From positions 78,478,096 through 78,542,095 of the forward strand of contig CM065802.1 of assembly GCA_033398695.1 (NCBI GenBank): a stretch of DNA of 64,000 nucleotides, written 5' to 3'. The DNA comes from Orobanche coerulescens. Taxonomy: Eukaryota > Streptophyta > Magnoliopsida > Lamiales > Orobanchaceae. Below the pieces are notes generated by a model. The model was not told where the DNA came from. It made no database searches and saw only the letters and a program-made list of their open reading frames with translations. The translations under genes and the position numbers were made by a program. Below are positions 43,423 through 56,665 of this stretch, in pieces (the first letter of the stretch is position 1; each line of letters starts with the position of its first letter).

Positions 43423-46400
43423 GAAAGTTAGTAGAGAGGAATTTCTTTACATCATGTAATAATACAACATCATTAACAGTAAGAAGAATGTCATCAACAT
43501 ATAAGACTTTATAATAAACTTACTCCCATTGACTTTCATGAAGATACACATATCCATAGTGTTTTCTTTACTACCATATGATGTAATGGTATTTTTAAAC
43601 TTTAGATACCATTGTAGGAAGCTTGTTTAGTCTATATATTGACTTATTTAGCCACACCAACTTTTCTTTTCCAGCGGTCACAAAACCATCTCGTTGATCC
43701 ATATAAACTTCTTCCTCTAAGTCTCCATTCAAAAAGACGATTTTCACATTCATTTGGTGAAGCTCTATATCATAATGAGCCACCAACACCAAAATAATTC
43801 TTAAAGAATCCATCTTAGAATCTGGAGCGATGTTTCTTAGTATTCAACACCTTCTTTCTGAGTAAAACTTTTAGCAATAAGTCCATCTTTGAAAGTTATA
43901 ATGTTGCCCTTAGAGTCTCGTTTGATCTTGAAGATCCATTTACAACCGACTCATTTTGAAACTTTAGGCAACTCAACTAGGTCCCAAACTTTATTTCATC
44001 TATTAATTTCAACTCTTCTTTCATAGCATTGAACAACTTTTTTGAATTGTTACATTCTATGGCTTGTTTGAAACAAATCGGTTCTTTATCAATGCTTAAG
44101 TCACATTCATGTTCAAGTGTATAAACCACGTAATCATCGTAAATAACTTATCTTTGATGTTTTATAGACTTTCTTAATGCCATTTCTTGTGGTGGACATG
44201 ATACTTATTCATTAGAGATTTCAATATAGGGTCGACACTAAAAGCTTCATTATGTGGGTCACTATTTTCAGGAAACACTTTGATGAGAAACAATAGACAT
44301 GATATCTCCCACTTAATTCTCTTCAAAATTCATCTTTTGTGGTTCCCCACTCCCACTGTCATGACTATTCTCAATAAATCATGCATTACCATTCTCAACT
44401 ATCCTCGTATTATGGTTAGGACAATAGGATATGTACCCTTTATACTTTTATGCATATCCGATGAAATTACCAAAAATGGTTCTTGAATCAAGTTTCTTTT
44501 CATGTGGATTATATATCCTTACTTCTACTTGACAATCCCAGACAACTATATGCTTTAAACTAAATTTCCTATTTGTCCATCATTCATAAGGAGTCTTGTG
44601 AACCACCTTACTAGGAATCCTATTAAGCAAATATGCAGCAGTCTTTAATGAATATGTCCACAGACATAAAGGTATATTAATATTACTTAACATACTTCTA
44701 ACCATTTCTATTGGAGTACGATTCCGTCTTTCAGCTAGTTATATTAATATTACTTAACATACTTCTAACCATTTCTATTAGAGTACGATTCCGCCTTTTA
44801 GTTATAACATTTTGTTGTGGTGTTCCTAGCATAGTATATTATGCACATATGCCTCGACTTTCAAGAAACTTTGCAAATGGACCAGGAAATTTTCCACTTT
44901 CATTGTATTTGCCATAATTTTCACTACCTCTATCTGATCTCATAACCTTTACCTTCGTATCTAACTGCCTTTCCACCTTATCAGTGAACAACTCAAGAAT
45001 GTTCCCGGATTGAGACTTATCATGCAGTACATATACATATTCATAACATGAGTAATCATCAATAAAGGCAATGAATTTCTTTTCTCTACTCCAAGATGTA
45101 GCTTTAAAAGGGCCACAAATACTAATATATATCAATTCAAGAAGGTTTGTGCTTCTTGTGGATGTTTTATATGTAGTGTGTTTAGCATGTTTGTCTTTAA
45201 TATAATCAACAGATACATTGAGGTCTGTAATTTCAGACCTAATCTTTGATGCCACAAGAAAGTAGAGTCATCATCTTGTGCAGTACGTCTACTACAACTA
45301 CATGTTCAACATTAAATAAATTCTCCAATAATCTAATATTAAGATTAAAACAATACAAACCATTTACTAATGTACAACAACCATAATAGTACTTATTCTT
45401 AAACAAAGAAAATGTACCATTTTCAAACTTGACATTAAATATAAACTCATCCAACTTACCAATAAAAATAATATTTCTAGCACAAACAAGAACATAAAGA
45501 CACTTTTCTAGATCTAGATGACAACCAGATTCCAAGATCAATCTATAAGTCTCAATTCCTTCTATTTATGCTTTTATCCTATTCCCCATCAAAAAATACT
45601 TTTCAGTTCCTTTTATAGGCTGGATTGGAATGAATCCCTGTGTAACATGAGAAAAATGAATAGTTGCACCAGAATCTAACCACCATGTATCATTAAGAAC
45701 TTCAATAATGTTTGATTCAAAACAAACATGTATAGAGTATCTTTCTCTTCGAATCATTCCTTTATTTTCGGGCAATCCTTCTTCAAGTGTCCAACCTTTT
45801 TACAGAAGTAACACTTGATCTCCTTTATGACTTGGCCCTCATTGACTTTCATTGGGCTTTTTTCATTCTTTGCGGTTTTGTCATTCATTGGGTTTTGTCC
45901 ATGAAGCTGCTACTAGCACCTTCATGGACAGTGAAATGGATTTAGTGATATTTTATTTTCTTCCTCCCTTCCTCTTGAATTAACATGGCCTTAATCTCTT
46001 GGAAGTTACAATATTCCCTTTAGAGTGTTATAGTTCACTTGAAGTTGACCAAACTCAGGAGGAAGTGAGTTGATTATAAATTGAATTAGAAATGTCTCAC
46101 TCAATTCCATATCCATAGTCCTCAATTTTGTTGCTTTGTTGGACATGCTAGTTACATGATCATGAATGGGTTTAGACCAATCAAACTTAATAGTTGTTAA
46201 CTCACATGTGAGATTTCTCACAGTGGACGTATCAACAATGTTCGATTAAGAGTACTTTTTTGACTTTCATGAGAAATTCCCTTACGTTATCAGTTTTAGG
46301 CATAGATATGGCTTAATATTTTGAGTCGTCATAAGCATCAAATTCAAGGTGTCCCTATTCTATGTTTTCCAAGATTTATCAAGATACTTATCATATTGAG

Positions 46401-46604
46401 TACTAATCTCAATAATGGCATTGGGAATTTCGTCTGATGCTATAGTAAATTCCAAGTACATTACTCCAAAATAACAATGGATTGTTTTGACCATTCAGCA
46501 AAATTCAGACCACTGAATTTGATCATTGACTTGCCTAAAAAAAATAAATTTGTAAAGGCTGCAAACATGATCCAAACTTGTATATTAACACTCTGAGTTA
46601 CCAT
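43423..46604 (-). pseudogene. Copia-3 gag-pol, N-terminal part
   Basis: Read leftward from an ATG at 46,604 (MVTQSVNIQ), gag pieces include KFSGLNFAEWSKQSIVILE and LTCELTTIKFDWSKPIHDHV. A zinc-knuckle stretch is near 45,800 and the protease box TWWLDSGATIHFSHV near 45,690. Pre-integrase lies at 45,541-45,239, and integrase at 45,255-44,839 (SICGPFKATS, FIDDYSCYEYVYVLHDKS, RSDRGSENY). RT begins with LRIILVLVAHYDIELHQMNV at 43,810 and YVDDILLTVNDV at about 43,490. It is frameshifted in several places, including a 67-bp tandem duplication near 44,740. It continues at 27,025 across the MULE. Confidence 0.9.
44674..44807. repeat. 67-bp tandem duplication inside Copia-3 integrase
   Basis: ATATTAATATTACTTAACAT starts at 44,674 and again at 44,741. 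The two copies differ at a few bases (TTGGAGTACG and TTAGAGTACG). 67 is not a multiple of 3, so it shifts the frame. Confidence 0.88.
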
Positions 46605-46774
46605 AATAGATTCAAATAATATAAACTCTAACAATATATATAAGTTCACCTGTGGGTAGTCCTTTAATATCTAATCTTTAACCATAATTCAATAAACATA
46701 TCAACTAAGTGTGTTGTTAACATCTCTAATCATATTCAAAAGTATACATGTGCGCATAATGATTAATGACTTCA
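46605..46774. other. Copia-3 leader remnant
   Basis: AT-rich sequence between the Copia-3 gag start and the LARD-3 LTR. No primer site or LTR is seen, so those parts should lie beyond LARD-3, right of the window. Confidence 0.5.
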
Positions 46775-46870
46775 TGTAACACCCCCGATCCTATTGGGAA
46801 TATTACAGCGCCGTAGACCCTCTATGTGAGGATCTACCAAGCTAAATATAGAAACAAGACATCACGTTAC
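46775..46870 (-). mobile_element. LARD-3 3' LTR, left fragment
   Basis: TGTAACACCCCCGATCC... is the reverse complement of a Tekay-like LTR end and matches the solo LTR end. It is cut by Copia-4 after GTTAC (46,866-46,870) and resumes at 55,658. The flanking CTTCA (46,770-46,774) is the presumed LARD-3 TSD. Confidence 0.88.
46866..46870. repeat. Target-site duplication of Copia-4 (GTTAC)
   Basis: GTTAC before the left LTR and at 55,658-55,662 after the right LTR. Rejoining restores the solo-LTR-like text CATTACATGCCGAC. Confidence 0.93.
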
Positions 46871-48337
46871 TATTGGGATTCGGTGATAAAATCGAGATAT
46901 GCAGCGGAAAATAAACCGGTCCAACCGGATAAAACCAAACCCCAAAAATAGACCGATCAAGCATCGTGTAAACGAATAAAAATAACGAGAAAGATAATCA
47001 AAGAATACTAACCCTCGTAGTCCTTTGATAATATAATCTTCGAAGGAAAAACCCCTTTTACCGGTTACAGACACGAACACGAATCAAATTCGTTGTAGCT
47101 TGTTGAATGATCCAACACCGAAAATGCCGAATGTCTCTACTTCACACGCATCGGATATTAATAGAAAAAATAGTATGTCAATTCGTTCTCAAAGAACATG
47201 GCTAGGAATCGACACAATATTTTTCTTCTCTTCTCTTCTTCCTTTTCTTTCTCTCTAAGATGAACAAGAAAATAAATTTTCTCTCTCCCCAAATTAGCTC
47301 ACGACCAGCACAATCCCTTTTGGTGTGTATATGTATTTTCAACTTACACCATAATGATAAGTCATATCATTATATAATGGAGATGAGATCAAAATAATGA
47401 GATATGAAATCTCATTCTTTTGTCCTCAATCCATTAAATAATTAAACACACCACACACACCCCATGGAAGGAAATGAGGATGGCGGCCTACAATGTTTGG
47501 TGAGAAAATGAGCAGAGCCACTCGGTTCGTGTACCGGGCGTTCGCCTGTCTAGTCCGTTAAATACACTTTATTTTATCCCAAATGTATTTAAACTTAATT
47601 AATTAATCCAATTAATTAATTTTATCAAATATGAATAATTTATTTTCAATAAATAATTATTTATGAATTAAATTAATCACCCGGTAATTAATTTCAATTC
47701 ACTAGACCACATGATTTATCAAATAAATCAAATTAGATATCTAATATCCAATATTAATAAAGAGATAGTAAATACATATTTATCCATCAAATATCCTTGT
47801 GCGCGACTCCGTAGGTCCGTATTGGTCGGCAATGGGAGGAACCAAGGAGTACGGGTAACACATAGCCAGTCTAGTGCTCCATACCGTAACCCAACTAAGA
47901 ATGAATGATCGGATCATTCCAAAACCATTATGTCATGAATGTCGTATACGTATAAATCCTTCAATCATATGTCCCGGTCAAGTATTAGGGTCACGATAAA
48001 GACAAACCCTACTGTAACTTGACTCTATGCTTTCTGTTAATGCAAACCGAGATCATCGAGCTCTCGTGTATCAAATACAACTAGCTCTAAATACTTTGGC
48101 CAAAGACTTATAATCTCATTTGCCATTAACTGCATAGGACATTTACCTGCTCACTTACAGGATAAAGAATTCTATCTTGGTATTCAGTAGAGACTATAAT
48201 TCTATATACCAAATCACAATGCCAGTGATATACAATAATATTGAAATAATAATTGCCTTGTTAAATATTCATAATTACAATACAAATGCTCTCACTCTCT
48301 CATCCTCTAAATGGCATTCGAGGGCATATTCCTAACA
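46871..48337 (-). repeat. Copia-4 3' LTR (1,467 bp)
   Basis: Plus strand TATTGGGATTCGG (terminal G to A change) to GGGCATATTCCTAACA. It lacks 434 bases present in the other LTR at 55,076-55,509. Confidence 0.93.
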
Positions 48338-48350
48338 ATCTCCCACTTGT
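48338..48350 (-). other. Copia-4 polypurine tract
   Basis: Minus strand CAAGTGGGAGAT right before TGTTAGG, the classic Copia arrangement. Confidence 0.85.
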
Positions 48351-51300
48351 ACTCAATGCCACACACTATGGTATATAATACCTATACTCTCTAGATGTCT
48401 CTCTAAGACCTTCTGAGATAGTGGCTTGGTAAGCGGATCAGCAACGTTATTTGCCGTGTCTACTCTCTGCAGTATAACATTTCCTTCTTCAACCATTTTT
48501 CTCACAAAATGATATTTTATCGCAATATGCTTGGTATTGTGGTGAGCCCTAGGCTCCTTAACCTGTGCAACAGCTCCGTCGTTGTCACAAACAGCGTCAC
48601 AGGCTTCTCCGCATTAGGAACCACTTGAAGTTTCTCAGTGAACTTCTTAATCCAAAAAGCTTATTTAGCAGCCTTCGTGGCTGCCTGATATTCGGCTTGA
48701 CATGTAGAGATAGGAGTAGAACTTTGCTTGGCACTTCTCCAAGAAACTGCCCCACCATTCAGAGTGAAGATATACCCTGATGTGGACATCTGAGCATCCA
48801 TGTCCCCCCAAAAATCTGAGTCTGTATAACCAATAACTCTAAGTTCTCCACCGCCGTATGTGAGAACCAAGTCTTTAGTCCTTCTAAGGTACTTAAGAAT
48901 GTTCTTTAGAGCAGTCCAATGTTCTTTCCCTGAATTTGACTGAAACTGACTTACTACACTCACAGCATAGGTAATGTCCGATCTAGTGTAAATCATAGCA
49001 TACATGAGGCTACCTACTATCGAATCATAGGGTACCTTGCTCATTTTCCTTTCCGTCCTCCTCACTTTGAGGACACATCTCTAAGGAAAGTTTTGCACCA
49101 TGTTGCATAGGTAGAAACCCTCTTTTAGAATCCTCCATCCTAAACAATTTTAGGATCTTTTCTATGTAGAGGGCTTGGGAAAGACCTAACATTCTTTTCG
49201 CTCTATCCCGATAGAGGCGAATACCCAAAATGTAGGTATCCTAAGTCTTTCATGGAGAACATTTTAGAAAGCCAAGCTTTCACAGAACTGAACATTCCTA
49301 CGTCGTTTTCTATAAGTAGAATGTCATCTACATATAGTAGTAAGAACGCAATTTTGCTCCCGCTAACCTTCTTATAAATACAGGGCTCCTCTTCGTTTTG
49401 CACAAAATCAAACTCTTTGACTGTCTCATTAAAATGAAGATTCCAACTCCGCGAAGCTTGCTTCAGTCCATAAATGGCACACTGAATTTTGCATACTTTA
49501 TGAATCCCTTAGGCTGTTCCATGTAAATCTCCTCCTCGAGGAATCCATTTAGGAATGCCGTTTTCACATCCATTTCCCATATTTCATAATCTAAGTGGGC
49601 TGCTATAGCAAGCATCATGTGAATAGACTTAATCATAGCTACAGGCGAGAAGGTATTGAAGTAATCGATTCCTTATCTTTGGGAATAACCCTTTGCCACA
49701 AGCCTGGCCTTATAGGTATCAACATTGTCATCTCCATCAGTCTTTTTTTTATAGATCCATTTGTTTCCAATAGGCACTATGCCTTTAGGCTACTAAAGTC
49801 CTTTAGCATGCATTGAGTCTATATCAGCTTCCATAGCTTCTTGCCACTTGGTGGAGTCAACATCTACCATCGCTTGGTCGTATGTAGAAGGATCATTCTC
49901 TTGACTACTTTCTGTCATCTCATAGACACCTAGTTCCTCTTGATGCAGATAGCCATACCTCTCAGGTAATTGAGAAATTCTACTAGATTTGCGAGGTTGT
50001 GTTTGTATTTCAGAAGGTTTGGTTCTAATATCTTGTACAGGTGTCTCATTTGGTGTTTCTTTTATTTCTTCCAAAGAAATATTTCTACCAGCGCCTCCTT
50101 CCTGAATAAACTGATCTTACAGAAAGTGTGCTTGTATAGCAACAATGATCCTATGATCTTCGTGCATGTAGAATAGATATCCCATGGAATCCACTGGATA
50201 TCCTATGAAACGACCTTTCACAGACCTAGCTTCCAATTTCTCTACTTTAGTCTTCTTGACATAAGCAGGGCATCCCCAAATCCTAGTGTGATTAAGACTT
50301 GATTTCCTACCTCTCCACATCTTATATGGAGTCTTAGGAATGGATTTGTAAGGACATCTGTTCAAGATATATGCAGCAGTAAGGAGCGCGCAACCCCACA
50401 GATAAATCGGTAGATCAATATAGTTAAGCATACCATGTCCAACAAGGTTCGGTTCCTTCTTTCTGATACACTATTTAATTGTGGAGTAGCTGGAGGAGTA
50501 AATTGTAACACTATTCCTTGTTCTTTTAAGAACTCATCAAATTCGGTACTCATGTACTCACCACCTCGGTCTGATCGAAGAGTCTTAACACAGTTACCTG
50601 TTTGATTTTCAACTAGGACTTTAAATTCCTTGAATTTATCAAAAACTTCAGACTTATGTTTATTAAATACACGAACCCATACCTAGTATGGTCATTAGTG
50701 AATGTAATGAAGTATTGAAAGCCATCTTGTGCCACTTAAAAAGGGCCGCAGACGTCGGTATGGATCAATCCAAGTTTTTCAGTAGCTCTTTCAAAAGTCA
50801 TTTTGCCTTTAAGGCAAGATTTACAAGTTGGATAGGGATCTGATCCCAATGGACACGTAAGACCATCTTTCTCCATTTTATGAACCTTGGTCTGACCAAT
50901 ATGACCAAGTCTAAGATGCCACTTAAGTGCTTGGTTTCTTTCATCCCTACCACGCTTCCTACTTATAGTGTTCACAGTTGTTTTATTCTTTAGATTCAAA
51001 TGGTATAAACTATTTAATAATGTAGCAGTACCCACCAATTTATTTCTGAAATAAATACGACAGGATCCATCTCCTATAAAGAAGTGAAATCCCTTTTGGT
51101 CCATGACCGGAATTGATACAATATTTTTATGCCCCTTGGGCAATACAAGTACATCTTTCAAAGTAAGAATAAAATCGAATTCTATCCAACAATTGTGATC
51201 CGATGTCAGTAGCCTCGACACTATGCCCGCTGCCAACTGTCACCATCACTTCTCCAGCTCCAAGCTTTCTACTTCGTTCCAGATCCTGATTCATTGTACA

Positions 51301-52200
51301 TATGTGAGAACTCGCACCAGAATCAAGTATCCAAGAAGTAGAATATACAGTTATAGAACAATTTGTTTCCAAAACCAGTAGTTCCGTACCTGAAGGTGCA
51401 TTTCGGTCAAGTTTTGGATAATACCTTCTCCAGTGGCCTAGCTCACCGCAGGTGAGGCATTTGTCCGTTTCTTTGGCCTCCTTACTCTTTTGAACCATTG
51501 GGGCCAATATCTTTCTGTACCCCTCCTTTGGGCTTGAATTGCTTCTTGCCCTTTTTCTTATTGTTATTTGACCTCCGAAGCCCAGAAGAAATGACAAGTG
51601 CAGCCTCCTTCGGCCTAGTCTTCATCTGAGACTGTGATGTACTCAATTTATTCATTAGCCCAACTAAGTTGCAAGCAATCTCGTTGCAGTTGAAGTTCAT
51701 CACAAACTGAGAGAAGGAGTCATGAAGTGACTGTAGGATGAGGTCGGTCTGGAGAGAAGCATTCATCCTGAAATCAAGAGCCTTCAATATCTCGATCATG
51801 GATATCATTTTGAGGACATGATCCCCAACTTTCCCACCTTTCTTCATCCGAGCACCAAACAACTGCTTCGATATCTCATACCTAGTAGTTTGACTGTGCT
51901 CCCCATATAGTTCAGTAAGATGTGCCAGAATCGCCCTTGAAGAGGGCATGTTCTGAAGCTCATTGTTCATAGAGGCCATCATGAAAGCACGAACCCTGAC
52001 ATCATCCTTAACCCATTTCTCATGGGCATCAACTTCTTCTTGATTAGCCCTGGTCCTTGTAGGAGCCGATGGGATGTCTGCCTCCAAGACATATCCCAAT
52101 GTTTCCATACTGAGGACTATCCTCAGATTTCGGAGCCAGACCACACAAAGTTGGGTCCAGTTAGAGTGTTCTTTTCAAGTAAAATTGTGAGTGGGTTCAT
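48351..52200 (-). pseudogene. Copia-4 gag-pol polyprotein
   Basis: ATG at 52,200 (MNPLTILLEKNTLTGPNFVW), then a frameshift within about 25 codons. Gag continues RNLRIVLSMETLGYVLEAD to RSNNNKKKGKKQFKPKGG. A zinc knuckle at about 51,462-51,415 (CLTCGELGHWRRYYPK) has its last Cys changed to Tyr. Protease WILDSGASSH is at 51,340-51,300. Pre-integrase and integrase HHCC (HLRLGHIGQTKVHKM...CKSCLKG) are at 50,935-50,810, and the integrase C-terminal region (RIWGCPAYVK) is near 50,290. RT YVDDILLIEND lies near 49,330, and RNase H (TDSDFWGDMDAQMSTSGYIF) at 48,840-48,770. Multiple shifts and stops; not functional. Confidence 0.93.
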
Positions 52201-53726
52201 TGTCATTTTGAGAGATGTTTTTAACTGCAGAGAATAATTTAAGATTCGTTAGTGATTGTTTAATTACGATCCGAGTAAAGAATTTAAGGACTTTATTTAT
52301 TCATAACTCGGCTCCCACTATTTTATCGGCATTTGCACACTCCCATGTGAAATTCGGAAGTCACAGTTGACTTCATAGTGGTGATCGAGTTCTTTACAAA
52401 GTTTAATAGAGGGCAACCCATACGGTTTCTATTCTATCATTCTTTATAAAGTGGTGTCTAACACCAACCCATCTAATGGATGATTCGATCTTCTTTTACC
52501 CCTAGTTCACTTGCCCTCAACCCATTCGGTTTATATGGCTCGCTGAACTATCTAAGTTTAAACCGTCAACTCCAATTAGTCTGACAATTGAATCTTACCG
52601 GCAACCCATACGGTTTCTAGGGGTTTGATTTGTCACAATAAAAGGCATCTAATGCACTCTAGGAATTTATCAACCTTCCCCATAAATATTACCCCAACAT
52701 ACTCGGAAGAATAATATTCCGGTTTAGATTTTAACTTTTCATGAGTTTGACGGAGGGTAGGAAACCTCGTAACCTTTATAACTTAGTGTTTATAAGTGGG
52801 AGTATTAACACGATTATATGTTACACTTTGCACATTAATCCGTTTATAAGCGCGGTTTGTCGGTTTGTTTGTTTGTCATACAATATGAAAATATACACAA
52901 CCTAAAACTAACAACATGCAGTTCATAGACCGTTCCTAGAACAAAAACATCGTAATCTAATTACATGTCTTCGGTCTTGAATCTTCGTCTTCTCGAATGG
53001 ATCTTCCTTCGGTCTTCGTCATTACATATAAATTTTACATTTGAAAAATTGCATCATATACAAATTTTCTAGTAAAATAAATAGGCCCAAAACGGCCTTT
53101 ACAACCCAATCGAACAAAACAACCGATTCAAATCTAGGTCCATGAACTACATCCCCATTCAAAATTAATACAACAATTACATTAAATAAATGGTACAAAT
53201 GATTAATCTAAATATTGATCTAATCAACAAAAATTAATCTAACATTTAGAATTAATCCAATTAATTCACTTAACCGTTACTTTTAATTTGTTCCGGACAA
53301 AATAAATATTTCATTAAATTAATTCCCTTAAAATAAAAATTACCATAATTATATTTTAGTCAAATTAAATCCAATTTAATTTGTAGAAAATAAATTTACC
53401 GAACGAAATATAAAAATAGAGTCGAAAAACATAAGGCCCGGGCCAAGCCCGCGGCCAGGCAGGGGGGCTGCCCTGCCCAGCCCAGTCCAGCAGCCCAGCT
53501 TGCTGCCGAGTAGTCCCGGCAGCCCTCAGATCCTTTGATTTTATATTACATAATTAAATCAGTTTTTCAAAAGAAAAATAAATTTATATTGTAACATAAA
53601 ATCATGAAAAATAATTTTTAGATGAACAATTAAACATCAACAATTAAAACAATTATGATTCTAAATCATAAAAAATAACCAAGCATTCCAAATACAAATA
53701 TCGAATATATGATCGCATAAACCTCG
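52201..53726 (-). other. Copia-4 untranslated leader
   Basis: About 1.5 kb between primer site and gag, mostly AT-rich with a sharp GC-rich patch at 53,440-53,530 (CCCAGCCCAGTCCAGCAGCC). No open frame of note. Confidence 0.7.
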
Positions 53727-53738
53727 CTCTGATACCAC
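53727..53738 (-). other. Copia-4 primer binding site
   Basis: Plus strand GCTCTGATACCACTG reads TGGTATCAGAGC on the minus strand, separated from the LTR end by one or two bases. Confidence 0.9.
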
Positions 53739-55657
53739 TGTTGGGATTCGGTAATAAAATCGAGATACATAGTGGAAAATAAACCGGTTCAACCGGATAA
53801 AATCAAACCCCAAAAACCGACCGATCAAGCATCGTATAAACGAATAAAAATAATGAGAAAGATAATCAAAGAATACTAACTCTCGTAGTCCTTTGATAAT
53901 AGAATCTTCGAAGGAAAAACCCGAGCAAGCCTTTTACCGGTTACCGACACGAACACGAATCAAATTCGTTGTAGCTTGTTGAATGATCCAACACCGAAAA
54001 TGCTGAATGTCTCTACTTCACACGCGTCGAATATTGATCGGGAAAATAGTATGTCAATTCGTTCTCAAAAAACACGGCTAGGAATCGACACAATATTTTT
54101 CTTCTCTTCTCTTCTTCTTTTTCTTTCTCTCTAAGATGAACAAGAAAATAAATTTTCTCCCTCCCCAAATTAGCTCACGGCCAGCACAATCCCTTTTGGT
54201 GTGTATATGTATTTTCAACTTACACCATAATGATAAGTCATATCATTATATAATGGAGATAAGATCAAAATGATGAGATATGAAATCTCATCCTTTTGTC
54301 CTCAATCCATTAAATAATTAAACACACCACACACACCCCATGGAAGGAAATGAGGGGGGCGGCCTACAATTTTTGGTGAGAAAATGAGCCGAGCCACTCG
54401 GTTTGTGTACCGGACGTTCGCATGTCTAGTCCGTTAAATACACTTCGTTTTATCCCAAATGTATTTATACTTAATTAATTAATCAAATTAATTAATTTTA
54501 TCAAATACAAGATTATAATAATTTATTTTCAAGAAATAATTATATATGAATTAAATTAATCACCCGGTAATTAATTTCAATTCACTAGACCGCATTATTT
54601 ATCAAATAAATTAAATTAGATATCTAAAATCCAATATTAATGAAGAGATAGTAAATACATATTTATCCATCAAATATCCTGGTGCGCGACTCTGTAGGTC
54701 CATCTTAGTAGGCAATGGGAGGAACCAAGGAGTACGGGTAACACTTAGCAAATTTAGTGCTCCATACCATAACCCAACTAAGAACGAATGATAGGATCAT
54801 TCCAAAACCATTATGTCATGAATGCCGTATACGTATAAACCCTTCAATCATATGTCCCGGTCAAGTATTAGGATCACGGTAAAGTCAAACCCTACTGTAA
54901 CTTGACTCTATGCTTTCTGTTAATGCAAATCGAGATCGAGCTCTCGTGTATCAAATACAACTAGCTTTAAATGCTTTGGCCAAAGATTTATAATCTCATT
55001 TGCCATTAACCGCATAGGACATTTACCTGCTCACTTATAGGAGAAAGAATTCTATCTTGGTATTCAGTAGAGACTGCTACTTGCCCACTAAGTTGCATTT
55101 CGAGGTTGACCCCACCCACCGGTGATTGGATCGAACTACTATAATGACTAACTTAATGTCACAAGTACATCTCCTACTGAAACCTCAAGTCAAAGGTCCA
55201 CGTATACCTATCACAACCTTTCGATTCAGTCATTGACAAACCTTGAGTGATATTCATGTGATCGAATCGAGGTGAGTCGTGTTCGAGTATACTAATCTCA
55301 TTAGCATACCTATAACATGCGCTCCCACTAACTCTTAGTGAAGACAGACACTCTACATGTCAAAGTACATGTTATACAAATCTTGGCTAAACTTAATGCC
55401 CAATTAAGTTTTATCGACTTGCGAACTTAGTTAAGCATTCGAGCTCTAAACACTTCCAATGCCTATCTCCTTATCTCCATAAGGAGTAGAATATTTGCTC
55501 TCAAATGCAAGGACTATAATTCCATATACCAAATCACAATGCCATTGATATACAATAATATAGAAATAATAATTGCCTTATTAAATATTCATAACTACGA
55601 TACAAATGCTCTCACTCTCTCATCCTTTGAGTGGTATTCGAGGGCATATTCTTAACA
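53739..55657 (-). repeat. Copia-4 5' LTR (1,919 bp)
   Basis: Plus strand TGTTGGGATTCGG to GGGCATATTCTTAACA. It contains 434 bases missing from the other LTR; GACT occurs at both edges of that stretch. Confidence 0.93.
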
Positions 55658-56329
55658 GTTACATGCCGACATGGCTAAATAACGAACCATTAGACCGATT
55701 TGGTCTTTCATCACAAACCTACAACTTACACATACACATATATTTCTCTTTCAGCACTTATACCCATGCAAGGGTCAGATACACTCACAAACTCATACAA
55801 CAGAAAATACGACAACGGATAGGACAATAAAATGAACTCCGACTAATTGCGCCCAGAACTGACCATTATGTGATTAGTATCCTTTGTCTTCCATCATCTT
55901 ACGTACCGGTCCTGCGTTTTGCTCCCCAAGAACCTTCATGTACCTCGACATAATACAGACATCCACCCCCGATTACTCGGGGGTTAACAAAATTCCACTT
56001 TTGCTAGTGCAAGTATAAAATACAAATACGAGCCATACAAAACATACTCCGAGAACATAGAGAACAACCAACTAGTTAAACGTAGCAAAAGACTTCCCGA
56101 GATAATTCACTTGAGTAAAATAATCCGATGCCATGAAAGGCAGGAATAAAGTACGTAAACAATTTGTAAAGTGTTTTATAGGTCTCAGGAGTTTTTAGGG
56201 GAAAACATTTTGGGACTAAAGATTCCTTATCTTTTCAAAAATCACTTAGGGTCACAACCCATAGATTTACTCGGTTCTCGACAACTAGAATATAATCACG
56301 GGGCATACAAACCCAACAATAAAACATTA

Positions 56330-56665
56330 TTCGTACTCATCAAGTAACAAATTCCAGAGGCCTCAACCGACCCTACCTGGCGTCACACAAATACGGTTCG
56401 TACTCCTCAAGTAACAAACTCCAGAGGCCTCGTCATACCCTCTCTGGTATACACATATAATGTTCGTACTCATCAAGTAACGAACCCCAGAGGCCCCATC
56501 GGACTCTACCTGGTTCCACACATATACTGTTCGTACTCATCAAGTAAGGAACCCTAGAGGCCCCGTCGGACTCTGCCTGGTTCCACACATATACTGTTCG
56601 TACTCATCAAGTAACGAACCCCAGAGGCCCCATCGGACCCTACCTGGTTCTACACATCAACACAA
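56330..56665 (-). repeat. LTR minisatellite, LARD-3: five copies, period 67 bp
   Basis: TTCGTACTCATCAAGTAACG-type starts at 56,330, 56,397, 56,463, 56,530 and 56,597, with internal CCCCAGAGGCCCCATCGGAC and CTACCTGGTTCCACACAT. It is the most regular of the LTR minisatellites and corresponds in place to those of the other LARDs. Confidence 0.9.

Larger units (their letters stand above)
46871..55657 (-). mobile_element. Copia-4: complete but decayed Copia retrotransposon
   Basis: LTRs at 46,871-48,337 and 53,739-55,657, a perfect GTTAC TSD, primer site TGGTATCAGAGC next to the right LTR and polypurine tract AAGTGGGAGAT next to the left one. The polyprotein runs from 52,200 to about 48,340. All domains are recognisable but frameshifted. 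It inserted into the LARD-3 LTR. Confidence 0.95.
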
